Shown here piece by piece: positions 10,259-20,814 of a stretch of DNA of 64,000 bases. Below the pieces are notes generated by a model that worked only from the letters and a program-made list of their open reading frames with translations, made no database searches and was not told the origin of the DNA. Every line of letters starts with the position of its first letter. The first letter of the stretch is position 1. The DNA is from Polytrichum commune (lineage: Eukaryota; Streptophyta; Polytrichopsida; Polytrichales; Polytrichaceae): positions 18,994,527 to 19,058,526 of the forward strand of contig OX485808.1 in assembly GCA_950295325.1 (NCBI GenBank), given 5' to 3'. The position numbers and the translations under genes are program-made.

Positions 10259-13200
10259 CTAGTCAACTTTCTTCAAACTCGTCAACCCACCCAATCCTTC
10301 CGGTATCTTCTTCAAAGGCCGACATCTTGAGATCTTCCACTCCACTGCACTCAAGTTGCTCGGTCCGGGAGGGAACTCCTCCACAGCCTCACATTCCCAC
10401 ATGTCAAGTTTCTTGAGACTCGTCAACCCACCCAATCCTTCCGGTATCTTTTTCAAAGACCGACATAGTGAGAAATTCAACTCCTCCAATGCACACAAGT
10501 TTGTCAATCCGGGAGGGAACTCCTCCAAAGCCTCACATGCTTGCATGGTAAGTTTCTTCAAACTCGTCAACCCACCCAATCCTTCCGATATCTTCTTCAA
10601 AGACCGGCATTTTGAGAAATTCAACTCCTCCAATCCATACAAGTTTGTCAATCCGGGAGGGAACTCCTCCAAAGCCTCACATTCCCACATGTCAAGTTTC
10701 TTCAGACTAGTCAACCCACCAAATCCTTCCGGTATCTTCTTCAAAGACCAACATAGAGAGAAATTCAACACCTCCAATGCACACAAATTTGTCAATCCGG
10801 GAGGGAACTCCTCCAAAGCCTCACATGCTTGCAAGTTCAGTTTCTTCAAACTGGTCAACCCACCCAATCCTTCCGATATCTTCTTCAAAGACCGGCATTT
10901 AGATATATCCAACTCCTCTAATGCACACAATTTTGTCAATCCGACCGGGAACTCCTCCAAAGCCTCACATTCCCACATGTCAAGTTTCTTGAGACTCGTC
11001 AACCCACCAAATCCTCCCGGTATAATCTTCAAAGACCGGCATTTTGAGAAATCCAACTTCTCCAATGCACACGAGTTTGTCAATCCGGGAGGGAACTCCT
11101 CCAAAGCCTCACATTCCCACATGTCAAGTTTCCTGAGACTCGTCAACCCACCAAATCCTTCCGGTATCTTCTCCAAAGACCGACATTTTGAGAAATTCAA
11201 CTCCTCCAATGCACACAAGTTTGTCAATCCGGGAGGGAACTCCTCCAAAGCCTCACATGCTTGCAAGTTAAGTTTCTTCAAACTCGTCAACCCACCCAAT
11301 CCTTCCGATATCTTCTTCAAAGACCAACATTTAGAGATATCCAACTCCTCCAATCCATACAAGTTTGTCAATCCGGGAGGGAACTCCTCCAAAGCCTCAC
11401 ATTCCCACATGTCAAGTTTCTTCAGACTAGTCAACCCACCAAATCCTTCCGGTATCTTCTTCAAAGACCAACATAGAGAGAAATTCAACACCTCCAATGC
11501 ACACAATTTTGTCAATCCGGGAGGAAACTCCTCCAAAGCCTCACATTCCCACATGTCAAGTTTCCTGAGACTCGTCAACCCACCAAATCCTCCCGGTATC
11601 TTCTTCAAAGACCGGCATTTTGAGAAATTCAACTCCTCCAATGCACACAAGTTTGTCAATCCGGGAGGGAACTCCTCCAAAGCCTCACATGCTTGCAAGG
11701 TAAGTTTCTTGAGACTTGTCAACCCACCAAATCCTCCCGGTATAATCTTCAAAGACCGACATTTCGAGAAATCCAACTTCTCCAATGCATACAAGTTTGT
11801 TAATCCGGAAGGAAACTCCTCCAAAGCCTCACATTCCCACATGTGAAGTTTCTTCAAACACGTCAACCCACCCAATTCTTCCTGTATCTTTTTAAAAGAC
11901 CGACATAGTGAGAAATTCAACTCCTCCAATGCACACAAGTTTGTCAATCCAGAAGGGAACTCCTCCAAAGCCTCACATGCTAACATGGTAAGTTTCTTCA
12001 AACTTGTCAACCCACCCAATCCTTCCGAAATTTTCTTCAAAGACCGGCATTTTGAGAAATTCAAGTCCTCCAATGCACACAAGTTTGTCAATCCGGGAGG
12101 GAACTCCTCCAAAGCCTCACATTCCCACATGTCAAGTTTCTTGAGACTCGTCAACCCACCAAATCCTTCCGGTATCTTCTTCAAAGCCCAACATAGAGAG
12201 AAATTCAACACCTCCAATGCACACAAGTTTGTCAATCCGGGAGGGAACTCCTCCAAAGCCTCACATGCTTGCAAGTCAAGTTTCTTCAAACTCCTCAATC
12301 CACCAAATCCTTCCGGTATTTTCTTCAAAGACCGGCATTTTGAGATATCCAACTCCTCCAATGCACACAAGTTTGTCAATCCGGGAGGGAACTCCTCCAA
12401 AGCCTCACATTCCCACATGTCAAGTTTCTTGAGACTCGTCAACCCACCAAATCCTCCCAGTATAATCTTCAAAGACCGGCATTTTGAGAAATCCAACTTC
12501 TCCAATGCACACGAGTTTGTCAATCCGGAAGGGAACTCCTCCAAAGCCTCACATTCCCACATCTCAAATTTCTTGAGACTCGTCAATCCACCAAATCCTC
12601 CTGGAATAATCTTCAAACACCGGCATTTTGAGAAATTCAACTCCTCCAATGCACACAAGTTTGTCAATCCGGAAGGGAACTCCTCCAAAGCCTCACATGC
12701 TTGCATGGTAAGTTTCTTGAGACTCGTCAACCCACCCAATCCTTCCGGTATCTTTTTCAAAGACCGGCATTTTGAGATATCCAACTCCTCCAATGCACAC
12801 AAGTTTGTTAATCCGGAAGGGAACTCCTCCAAAGTTTCACATTCCCACATGTCAAGTTTCTTGAGACTCGTCAACCCACCAAATCCTCCCAGAATAATCT
12901 TCAAAGACCGGCATTTTGAGAAATCCAACTTCTCCAATGCATATGAGTTTGTCAATCCGGGAGGGAACTCCTCCAATGCTTCACATTCCCACATGTCAAA
13001 TTTCTTGAGACTCGTCAACCCACCCAATCCTCCCGGTATCTTCTCCAAAGACCGGCATTTTGAAAAATTTAACTCCTCCAATGCACACAAGTTTGTCAAT
13101 CCGGGAGGGAACTCCTCCAAAGCCTCACATGCTTGCATGGTAAGTTTCTTGAGACTCGTCAACCCACCAAATCCTCCCGGTATCTTCTTCAAAGACCGGC

Positions 13201-16200
13201 ATTTCGAGAAATCCAACTCCTCCAATGCACACAATTTTGTCAATCCGGGAGGAAACTCCTCCAAAGCCTCACATTCCCACATGTCAAGTTTCTTGAGACT
13301 CGTCAACCCACCAAATCCTCCTGGTATCTTCTCCAAAGACCGGCATTTTGAGAAATTCAACTCCTCCAATGCACACAAGTTTGTCAATCCGGGAGGGAAC
13401 TCCTCCAAAGCCTCACATGCTTGCATGGTAAGTTTCTTCAAATTCGTCAACCCACCCAATCCTTCCGATATCTTCTTCAAAGACCGGCATTTTGAGAAAT
13501 TCAAGTCCTCCAATGCGCACAAGTTTGTCAATCCGGGAGGGAACTCCTCCAAAGCCTTACATTCCCACATGTAAAGTTTCTTGAGACTCGTCAACCCACC
13601 AAATCCTTCCAGAATCTTCTTCAAAGACCGGCATTTTGAGAAATTCAACACCTCCAGTGCACACAAGTTTGTCAATCCGGGAGGGAACTCCTCCAAAGCC
13701 TCACATTCCCACATGGTGAGTTTCTTCAAACTCGTCAACCCACCAAATCCTTCCCGTATCTTCTTTAAAAACCGGCATTTTGAGAAATTCAACTCCGCCA
13801 ATGCACACAAGTTTAACAATCCAGGAGGGAACACCTCCAAACCCTCACATGCTTGCATGTCAAGTGTCCTGAGACTCGTCAACCCACCAAATCCTTCTGG
13901 TATCTTCTTCAAGGACCGGCATTTTGAGAAGTCCAACTCCTCCAATGCACACAAGTTTGTTAATCCGGAAGGGAACTCCTCCAAAGCTTCACATTCCCAC
14001 ATGTCAAGTTTCTTTAAAATCGTCAACCCACCCAATCCTTCTGGTATATTCTTCAAAGACCGACATAGCGAGAAATTCAACTCCTCCAATGCACACAAGT
14101 TTGTCAATCCGGCCGGAAACTCCTCCAAAGCCTCACATGCTTGCATGGTAAGTTTCTTGAGACTCATGAACCCTCCAAATCCTTCCGGTATCTTCTTCAA
14201 AGAACGGCATTTTGAGAAATTCAACTCCTCCAATGCACACAAGTTTGTCAATCCGGAAGGGAACTCCTCCAGAGCTTCACATGCTTGCATGGTAAGTTTC
14301 TTGAGACTCGTCAACCCCCCAAATCCTTCCGGTATCTTCTTCAAAGACCGGCATTTTGAGAAATCCAACTCCTCCAATGCACACGAGTTTGTCAATCCGG
14401 TAGGGAACTCCTCCAAAGTTTCACATTCCCACATGTTAAGTTTCCTGAGACTCGTCAACCCATCAAATCCTCCCGGTATCTTCTCCAAAGACCGGCATTT
14501 TGAAAAATCCAACTTCTCCAATGCACACAAGTTTGTCAATCCGAGAGGGAACTCCTCCAAAGCCTCACATTCCCACATGTCAAGTTTCTTGAGACTCGTC
14601 AACCCACCCAATCCTTCCGGTATCTTTTTCAAAGACCGACATAGTGAGAAATTCAACTCCTCCAATGCACACAATTTTGTCAATCCAGGAGGGAACTCCT
14701 CTAAAGCCTCACATGCTTGCATGGTAAGTTTCTTCAAATTCATCAACCCACCCAATCCTTCTGATATCTTCCTCAAAAACCGGCATTTTGAGAAATTCAA
14801 GTCCTCCAATGCACACAAGTTTGTCAATCCGGAAGGAAACTCCTCCAAAGCCTCACATTCCCACATGTCAAGTTTCTTGAGACTCGTCAACCCACCAAAT
14901 CCTCCCGGTATCTTCTTCAAAGACCGGCATTTTGAGAAATTCAACTCCTCCAATGCACACAAGTTTGTCAATCCGGGAGGGAACTCCTCCAAAGCCTCAC
15001 ATCCTTGCATGGTAAGTTTCTTAAGACTCGTCAACCCACCAAATCCTTCCGGAATCTTCTTCAAAGACCGGCATTTTGAGATATCCAACTCCTCCAATGC
15101 ACACAATTTTGTCCATCCGGGAGGGAACTCCTCCAAAGCCTCACATTCCCACATGTCAAGTTTCTTGAGACTCGTCAACCCACCAAATGCTCCCGTTATA
15201 ATTTTCAAAGACCGACATTTTGAGATATCCAACTTCTGTAATGCACACGAGTTTGCCAATCCAGAAGGGAACTCCTCCAAAGCCTCACATGCTTGCATGT
15301 CAAGTGTCTTGAGACTCGTCAACCCACCAAATCCTTCCGATATCTTCTTCAAAGACCGGCATTTTGAGAAATTCAACTCCTCCAATGCACACAAGTTTGT
15401 TAATCCGAAAGGGAACTCCTCCAAAGCCTCACATTCCCACATGTCAAGTTTCTTGAGACCCGTCAACCTTCCAAATCCTTCCGGTATCTTCTTCAAAGAC
15501 CAACATAGAGAGAAATTCAACACCTCTAATGCATCCAAATTAGTCAACCCGCGAGGGAACTCCTCCAAAGCCTCACATGCTTGCATGGTAAGTTTTTTGA
15601 GACTCGTCAACCCACCCAATCCTTCCGGGATCTTCTGCAAAGACCGGCATTTTGAGATATCCAACTCCTCCAATGCATACAATTTTGTCAATCCGGGAGG
15701 GAACTCCTCCAAAGCTTCACATTCCCACATGTCAAGTTTCTTGAGACTCGTCAACCCACCAAATCCTTCCGGTATCTTCTTCAAAGACCGGCATTTTGAG
15801 ATATCCAACTCCTCCAATGCACACAATTTTGTCAATCCGGGAGGGAACTCCTCCAAAGCCTCACATTCCCACATATGAAGTTTTTTGAGACTCGTCAACC
15901 CACCAAATCCTCCCAGTATAATCTTCAAAGACCGGCATTTTGAGAAATCCAACTTCTCCAATGCACACGAGTTTGTCAATCCGGGAGGGAACTCCTCCAA
16001 AGCCTCACATTCCCACATGTCAAGTTTCCTGAGACTCGTCAACCCACCAAATCCTCCCGGTATCTTCTCCAAAGACCGGCATTTTGAGAAATTCAACTCC
16101 TCCAATGCACACAAGTTTGTCAATCCGGGAGGGAACTCCTCCAAAGCCTCACATGCTTGCAAGTTAAGTTTCTTCAAACTCGTCAACCCACCCAATCCTT

Positions 16201-18202
16201 CTGATATCTTCTTCAAAGACCAACATTTAGAGATATCCAACTCCTCCAATCCATACAAGTTTGTCAATCCGGGAGGAAATTCCTCCAAAGCCTCACATGC
16301 TTGCATGGTAAGTTTTTTAAGACTCGTCAACCCACCGAATCCTTCCCGTATCTTCCTCAAAGACCGGCATTTAGAGATATCCAACTCCTCCAATGCATAC
16401 AAGTTTGTCAATCCGGGAGGGAACTCCTCCAAAGCCTCACATTCCCACATGTCAAGTTTCTTGAGACATGTCAACCCACCAAATCCCTCCGGTATCTTCT
16501 TTAAAGACCAGCATTTTGAGAAATCCAACTTCTCCAATGCACACGAATTTGTCAATCCGGAAGGGAACTCCTCCAGAGCTTCACATGCTTGCATGGTAAG
16601 TTTTTTAAGACTCGTCAACCCACCTAGTCCTTCTGGTATCTTCTTCAAAGACCAGCATTTTGAGATATCCAACTCCTCCAATGCACACAATTTTGTCAGT
16701 CCGGGAGGGAACTCCTTCAAAGCCTCACATTCCCACATGTCAAGTTTCGTGAGACTCGTCAACCCACCAAATCCTCCCGGTATAATCTTCAAAGATCGGC
16801 ATTTTGAGATATCCAACTTTTCCAAAGTGGACAAGTTTGTCAATCCGGGAGGGAACTCCTCCAAAGCCTCACATTCCCACATCTCAAATTTCTTGAGACT
16901 CGTCAACCCACCAAATCCTCCCGGTATAATCTTCAAAGACCGGCATTTTGAGAAATTCAAGTCCTCCAATGCACACAAGTTTGTCAATCCGGGAGGGAAC
17001 TCCTCCAAATCCTCACATGCTTGCATGGTAAGTTTCTTGAGACTCGTCAACCCACCCAATCCTTCCGGTATCTTCTTCAAAGACCGGCATTTTGAGATAT
17101 CCAACTCCTCTAATGCACACAAGTTTGTCAATCCGGGAGGGAACTCCTCCAAAGCCTCACATGCTTGCATGGTAAGTTTCTTGAGACTCGTCAACCCACC
17201 CAATCCTTCCGGTATCTTCTTCAAAGACCAGCATTTTGAGATATCCAACTTCTCCAATGCACACAAGGTTGTCAATCCGGGAGGGAACTCCTCCAAATCC
17301 TCACATGCTTGCATGGTAAGTTTCTTCAAACTCGTCAACCCACCCAATCCTTCGGGTATATTTTTCAAAGACCAGCATTTTGAGATATCCAACTCCTCCA
17401 ATGCACACAATTTTGTCAATCCGGGAGGGAACTCCTCCAAAGCCTCACATGCTTGCATGGTAAGTTTCTTGAGACTCGTCAACCCACCAAATCCTACCGG
17501 TATCTTCTTCAAAGACCGACATCTTGAGAAATTCAACTCCTCCAATGCACACAAGTTTGTCAATCCAGGAGGGAACTCCTCCAAAGCCTCACATGCTTGC
17601 AAGTCAAGTTTCTTCAAACTTTTCAAACCACCCAATCCTTGTGGAATCCTCTTCAAGAATTTGCATCCACTGAAATCCAATTCCTCCAACGCCATCAGCC
17701 TCTGTATCCCGGATGGAAATTCTTCCAAAGCATTGCAATCTCGCATGTAAAGTTTCTTCAAAGACATCAAGTTTTCCAATCCTTCTGGAATCCTCTTCAA
17801 GGATTTGCATCCACTAAAATTCAATTCCTCCAACGCCATGAGCCTGCACACCCCGGATGGAAATTCTTCCATAGCTTCGCATTCTTGCATGTACAGTTTC
17901 TTTAAAGACATCAAACCCCCCATTCCTTCTGGAATCCTCTTCAAGGATTTGCATCCACTAAAATTCAATTCCTCCAACGTTACAAGCGTGTGCACCCCGG
18001 ATGGAAATTCTTCCATAGCTTCGCATTCTTGCATGTACAGTTTCTTCAAAGACATCAAACCCCCCAATGCTTGTGGAATCCTCTTCAAGAATTTGCATCC
18101 ACCAAAATCCAATTCCTCCAACGCCGCAAGCGTGCACACCATAGGTAGAAATTCTTTCGAGGCATCGCATTCCAAGGCATTGCATTCGTGCATGTAGAGT
18201 TT
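10259..18202 (-). CDS. giant LRR exon: about 55 double-LRR units, no NB-ARC
   Basis: One uninterrupted frame of about 2,650 codons is built of a 48-residue double LRR, LTNLCALEELNFSKCRSLKK...IPEGFGGL plus LTSLKKLTMQACEALEEFPP. Counting the second half-repeat gives 55 units, or about 110 LRRs. The four N-terminal units (YMQECEAMEEFPSG, FSGCKSLKRIPEG) resemble the LRRs of copy B at 32590-34100. The remaining 51 form a separate expansion in which QAC-type and WEC-type units often alternate. The open frame extends to 18277, but only via a GTG. No ATG lies ahead of the first repeat and no NB-ARC precedes it, so it is not a complete NLR. A possible splice acceptor at 18203-18204 (TGTCTTTGAAG/AAACTC) is in phase with the donor of the preceding hydrolase exon. 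If used, the protein would be about 3,590 residues: pseudokinase, pseudohydrolase, LRR. Otherwise this is an orphaned LRR exon. Confidence 0.7.
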   Translation of the reverse strand, partial: KLYMHECNALECDASKEFLPMVCTLAALEELDFGGCKFLKRIPQALGGLMSLKKLYMQECEAMEEFPSGVHTLVTLEELNFSGCKSLKRIPEGMGGLMSLKKLYMQECEAMEEFPSGVCRLMALEELNFSGCKSLKRIPEGLENLMSLKKLYMRDCNALEEFPSGIQRLMALEELDFSGCKFLKRIPQGLGGLKSLKKLDLQACEALEEFPPGLTNLCALEELNFSRCRSLKKIPVGFGGLTSLKKLTMQACEALEEFPPGLTKLCALEELDISKCWSLKNIPEGLGGLTSLKKLTMQACEDLEEFPPGLTTLCALEKLDISKCWSLKKIPEGLGGLTSLKKLTMQACEALEEFPPGLTNLCALEELDISKCRSLKKIPEGLGGLTSLKKLTMQACEDLEEFPPGLTNLCALEDLNFSKCRSLKIIPGGFGGLTSLKKFEMWECEALEEFPPGLTNLSTLEKLDISKCRSLKIIPGGFGGLTSLTKLDMWECEALKEFPPGLTKLCALEELDISKCWSLKKIPEGLGGLTSLKKLTMQACEALEEFPSGLTNSCALEKLDFSKCWSLKKIPEGFGGLTCLKKLDMWECEALEEFPPGLTNLYALEELDISKCRSLRKIREGFGGLTSLKKLTMQACEALEEFPPGLTNLYGLEELDISKCWSLKKISEGLGGLTSLKKLNLQACEALEEFPPGLTNLCALEELNFSKCRSLEKIPGGFGGLTSLRKLDMWECEALEEFPPGLTNSCALEKLDFSKCRSLKIILGGFGGLTSLKKLHMWECEALEEFPPGLTKLCALEELDISKCRSLKKIPEGFGGLTSLKKLDMWECEALEEFPPGLTKLYALEELDISKCRSLQKIPEGLGGLTSLKKLTMQACEALEEFPRGLTNLDALEVLNFSLCWSLKKIPEGFGRLTGLKKLDMWECEALEEFPFGLTNLCALEELNFSKCRSLKKISEGFGGLTSLKTLDMQACEALEEFPSGLANSCALQKLDISKCRSLKIITGAFGGLTSLKKLDMWECEALEEFPPGWTKLCALEELDISKCRSLKKIPEGFGGLTSLKKLTMQGCEALEEFPPGLTNLCALEELNFSKCRSLKKIPGGFGGLTSLKKLDMWECEALEEFPSGLTNLCALEDLNFSKCRFLRKISEGLGGLMNLKKLTMQACEALEEFPPGLTKLCALEELNFSLCRSLKKIPEGLGGLTSLKKLDMWECEALEEFPLGLTNLCALEKLDFSKCRSLEKIPGGFDGLTSLRKLNMWECETLEEFPTGLTNSCALEELDFSKCRSLKKIPEGFGGLTSLKKLTMQACEALEEFPSGLTNLCALEELNFSKCRSLKKIPEGFGGFMSLKKLTMQACEALEEFPAGLTNLCALEELNFSLCRSLKNIPEGLGGLTILKKLDMWECEALEEFPSGLTNLCALEELDFSKCRSLKKIPEGFGGLTSLRTLDMQACEGLEVFPPGLLNLCALAELNFSKCRFLKKIREGFGGLTSLKKLTMWECEALEEFPPGLTNLCALEVLNFSKCRSLKKILEGFGGLTSLKKLYMWECKALEEFPPGLTNLCALEDLNFSKCRSLKKISEGLGGLTNLKKLTMQACEALEEFPPGLTNLCALEELNFSKCRSLEKIPGGFGGLTSLKKLDMWECEALEEFPPGLTKLCALEELDFSKCRSLKKIPGGFGGLTSLKKLTMQACEALEEFPPGLTNLCALEELNFSKCRSLEKIPGGLGGLTSLKKFDMWECEALEEFPPGLTNSYALEKLDFSKCRSLKIILGGFGGLTSLKKLDMWECETLEEFPSGLTNLCALEELDISKCRSLKKIPEGLGGLTSLKKLTMQACEALEEFPSGLTNLCALEELNFSKCRCLKIIPGGFGGLTSLKKFEMWECEALEEFPSGLTNSCALEKLDFSKCRSLKIILGGFGGLTSLKKLDMWECEALEEFPPGLTNLCALEELDISKCRSLKKIPEGFGGLRSLKKLDLQACEALEEFPPGLTNLCALEVLNFSLCWALKKIPEGFGGLTSLKKLDMWECEALEEFPPGLTNLCALEDLNFSKCRSLKKISEGLGGLTSLKKLTMLACEALEEFPSGLTNLCALEELNFSLCRSFKKIQEELGGLTCLKKLHMWECEALEEFPSGLTNLYALEKLDFSKCRSLKIIPGGFGGLTSLKKLTLQACEALEEFPPGLTNLCALEELNFSKCRSLKKIPGGFGGLTSLRKLDMWECEALEEFPPGLTKLCALEVLNFSLCWSLKKIPEGFGGLTSLKKLDMWECEALEEFPPGLTNLYGLEELDISKCWSLKKISEGLGGLTSLKKLNLQACEALEEFPPGLTNLCALEELNFSKCRSLEKIPEGFGGLTSLRKLDMWECEALEEFPPGLTNSCALEKLDFSKCRSLKIIPGGFGGLTSLKKLDMWECEALEEFPVGLTKLCALEELDISKCRSLKKISEGLGGLTSLKKLNLQACEALEEFPPGLTNLCALEVLNFSLCWSLKKIPEGFGGLTSLKKLDMWECEALEEFPPGLTNLYGLEELNFSKCRSLKKISEGLGGLTSLKKLTMQACEALEEFPPGLTNLCALEELNFSLCRSLKKIPEGLGGLTSLKKLDMWECEAVEEFPPGPSNLSAVEWKISRCRPLKKIPEGLGGLTSLKKVD

Positions 18203-18230
18203 CTTCAAAGACATCAAAAACCCAATCAAA
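10259..18230 (-). repeat. 144-bp tandem DNA repeat encoding the LRRs
   Basis: The LRR exon is itself a tandem array with a 144-bp period. Neighbouring units are close to identical at the DNA level (for example the block AATCCGGGAGGGAACTCCTC recurs through most of the array). Period and frame are preserved throughout, so selection or recent unequal exchange has kept the frame open. Confidence 0.9.
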
Positions 18231-18333
18231 AACCATGTATTTTGAAATTTTGTTATTAGATCCACACCTAAGCACACACCGTTTTAAATATAGGTATCCG
18301 ATCAAGAAAAGTAAATGAGTAAGGCCTGCATAC

Positions 18334-20814
18334 CTTAGTCACAGGAATCATATCTTTCTTAAGGCAATCCAATAACTTCTTGTAGCCAACATGCTCTTTA
18401 GAATGGGGTCGGCAAATTTCAAAATGGTTATCTTCTTCAATTTCCTCAGATATCCACCTGACTGGTCTCACTTTTGAGTTCCCTGAAATCTGGACTTTCT
18501 GCACAGATATTGTTACCAAGTCTAAGGACAAAAGTTCATGATGTCCAAGATGACTGTCAGTTACCAGAAACCCAAGGAGAAAAGTGCATGATATGAGTAC
18601 TAACACATTTCACCTCAATCATGGAAATAAGTGTGAGACCCAAAGAGGATTTTTGACAAATCGGCAAAGAATACTCCTCATTCCTATCAGTACTAAACTT
18701 TTACTAGATGGTTCGCAGCAACCTAAGTAGATGTTCCACATCAACAACTCACTTCACACTACAGGGATCACTGGGTCACATTACTCTTGTTCTCTTCCAC
18801 TAGATGGAGATCACTATGATGTGAGACTCTAAATTCACATTCATTGATTTTAGAAGCATCTAGTGGAAGAAAACCAATGGTAATAGCACACAATTCCAGT
18901 GGTATAAATTAGTACTGAAGCTTGAAGAAAGACAAAACTTGATATGCAGAAACAACCATATTTTGGAAGCAATTTGCTTACCTTGCCCTTCCCTTCCACA
19001 AACGAAAGGATCACCGTCCTTTTGGGCACCGTTTCCTCAAAATCAATACTGAGCTGCTTCATTTGTCGATTAAATGCCTCCTTGTCCTTTGTTAGCCACT
19101 TCAAGAGGCCACTCCTTCGCAACACACGTGACTTGTTGCTTTCCATGATGTAATGCTCAAACTCCCTAGTGCCCTCTACAGTGGAATGAGGGACACTGAA
19201 GAAGACAATGCCTCTCAAGTTTTGCAGAAAATTGTATGCCTCCCGCCATTCTTTGTCTCTTTGTTTTATGTCGTCTTCTTCACCCACATGTTTGTAAGTT
19301 TGGAATATTAGGTTCTTAATTACCAGACCTCCGTACCCATGCCCAACGAGCACAATGGAATGATGAGGGTTAGTAGCACTCCCAGGTGAACTGCATACAA
19401 AGACAACAAGGTAGTAAGCGGGCTTGATTTGGATTCTTATCCTAATCGAACACCTATATTTAAGTAGTTAGGTGTGCATCTAAGAACTGACACCAAAATG
19501 ACGTGTCTTTGAGAGATAAGATTACATGCTCAAAATCGGTTAATTATTCCAGGTTCAAGAGTCAAAATAATTCAAAATTGCGGGGACATATATGTATCAC
19601 CATCACTTAAGAAGAAAGGAAAATTCCCTCTGATAATAAAACAATGAATGAGCTATTCATATGAGCTCGAAATATTATGAGGAAAATGATCACAACCTTG
19701 ATTTGGATTGGCTAATCATCTTGTACTAATCACATGTTTGATAACCTAGGAGAAGTGAGTGCAGACTACGAGTGTATGTTTTAGGTCCAAGTACCTTAGT
19801 GATGATACAGACTACGAAGTGCTGAAATATAATTAATCCTCTGCAGCCTTTCAACAGTGAAAGTGGAAGAGAGGAATTTATTAATACGTAGTAAACAAGA
19901 CCGCTGCCAGCAACTGACAAGTTTGTGGTGGGTCCCACATCGAAACTTCATTCATCAGCACTCGTACCCCCTCCTCTGAAGGATTTACTTCATCCTCTGA
20001 AGGAAAGTACGAAAGAAAGATGACACTGAAAACATTTAGCATAAGGAAAAAGAAAAGAAATAAGCAACCTCTTTTCCAGGGACATGGTTTAAATGCAAAC
20101 TAGTGATCGCACTAGTGCAAAGAAGAAGTCCTCTTGAAGAAGGTTCCTCTTATATGTGTGCACATTAACCGCCTTCCATTTCTCAACCATCTAAGTGTAC
20201 CAGTGACTAACTAACCCAGCTACTTGGGAGTCATTCCAATCGCCTACTCGCTACAACCAATCATTCACATATCGGGTCAAGTTCACCTTCAAGTGGCGCT
20301 TCTTCACTGTGGTTCGCTTAGTTAGATGAACCAACAACCAATATGATCATCTTTTCCACTTCTAGTGCCCCCATTTTTTTTAAAGAACCGTTTTCACATT
20401 GGAACCTGTGTGCACCTTTCATTAACTCTTTTGATCATGTCTACTTTACAAATTACATTACTTCTCAATTTTTTCTACACTGTTTAAGCTCCAAGAATGA
20501 GGAAATCACCTGAAAATTAGGCTTTTCACCAAGTCCTTGCCCAGATGATCAGTCATCTCCTCATTGGGATCAATATCATTATATGAAACAGACAAGACAC
20601 GAACATTCATGCCACCCAGATCCTGGGGCAGCCATGTCTGTGGCCATATTTCCTTGCTATCACGTGTCATCCATGTAGTTTTCCATTCTTCAGAGCCCTT
20701 GGGGAACCCATGGAACAAAATCAAAGTGACATCAGGTTTGGAGGAAACTGGATATGGATCACCCACTTCTGGGTACAACTGATGCACATGATGACTCCTA
20801 AAGGTACTTATTTC
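18334..20814 (-). CDS. copy A exons 3-5: alpha/beta-hydrolase (SERAC1/DUF676-like) with lost nucleophile
   Basis: Exons 20814-20510, 19390-18982 and 18498-18334. Family landmarks in order: oxyanion-hole strand VTLILFHGFPKGSEEWKTTW, WPQTWLPQDLG, the nucleophile elbow LVGHGYGGLV, VFFSVPHSTVEGTREF, and a histidine motif DNHFEICRPHSKEHVGYKKL near the end. In SERAC1-like proteins the elbow is G-H-S-x-G; here the serine is glycine. The His motif is kept. The phase-2 intron before the elbow regenerates a Ser codon (AG+T) in LVKSLIFS-SPGSA, which supports the splice model. Enzyme activity by the normal mechanism is unlikely. In plants this fold is known as the N-terminal domain of the liverwort hydrolase-NLR class. 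Confidence 0.75.

Noticed and set aside
10356-17750. Four large plus-strand frames (up to 765 codons)
   Set aside because: They are antisense to the LRR array; their sequence is the reverse reading of the 144-bp unit and has no independent domain.
18203-18277. GTG at 18277 as start of the LRR protein
   Set aside because: GTG is not a normal plant start, and the first codons (CLGVDLITKFQ) are intron-derived DNA shared with copy B.
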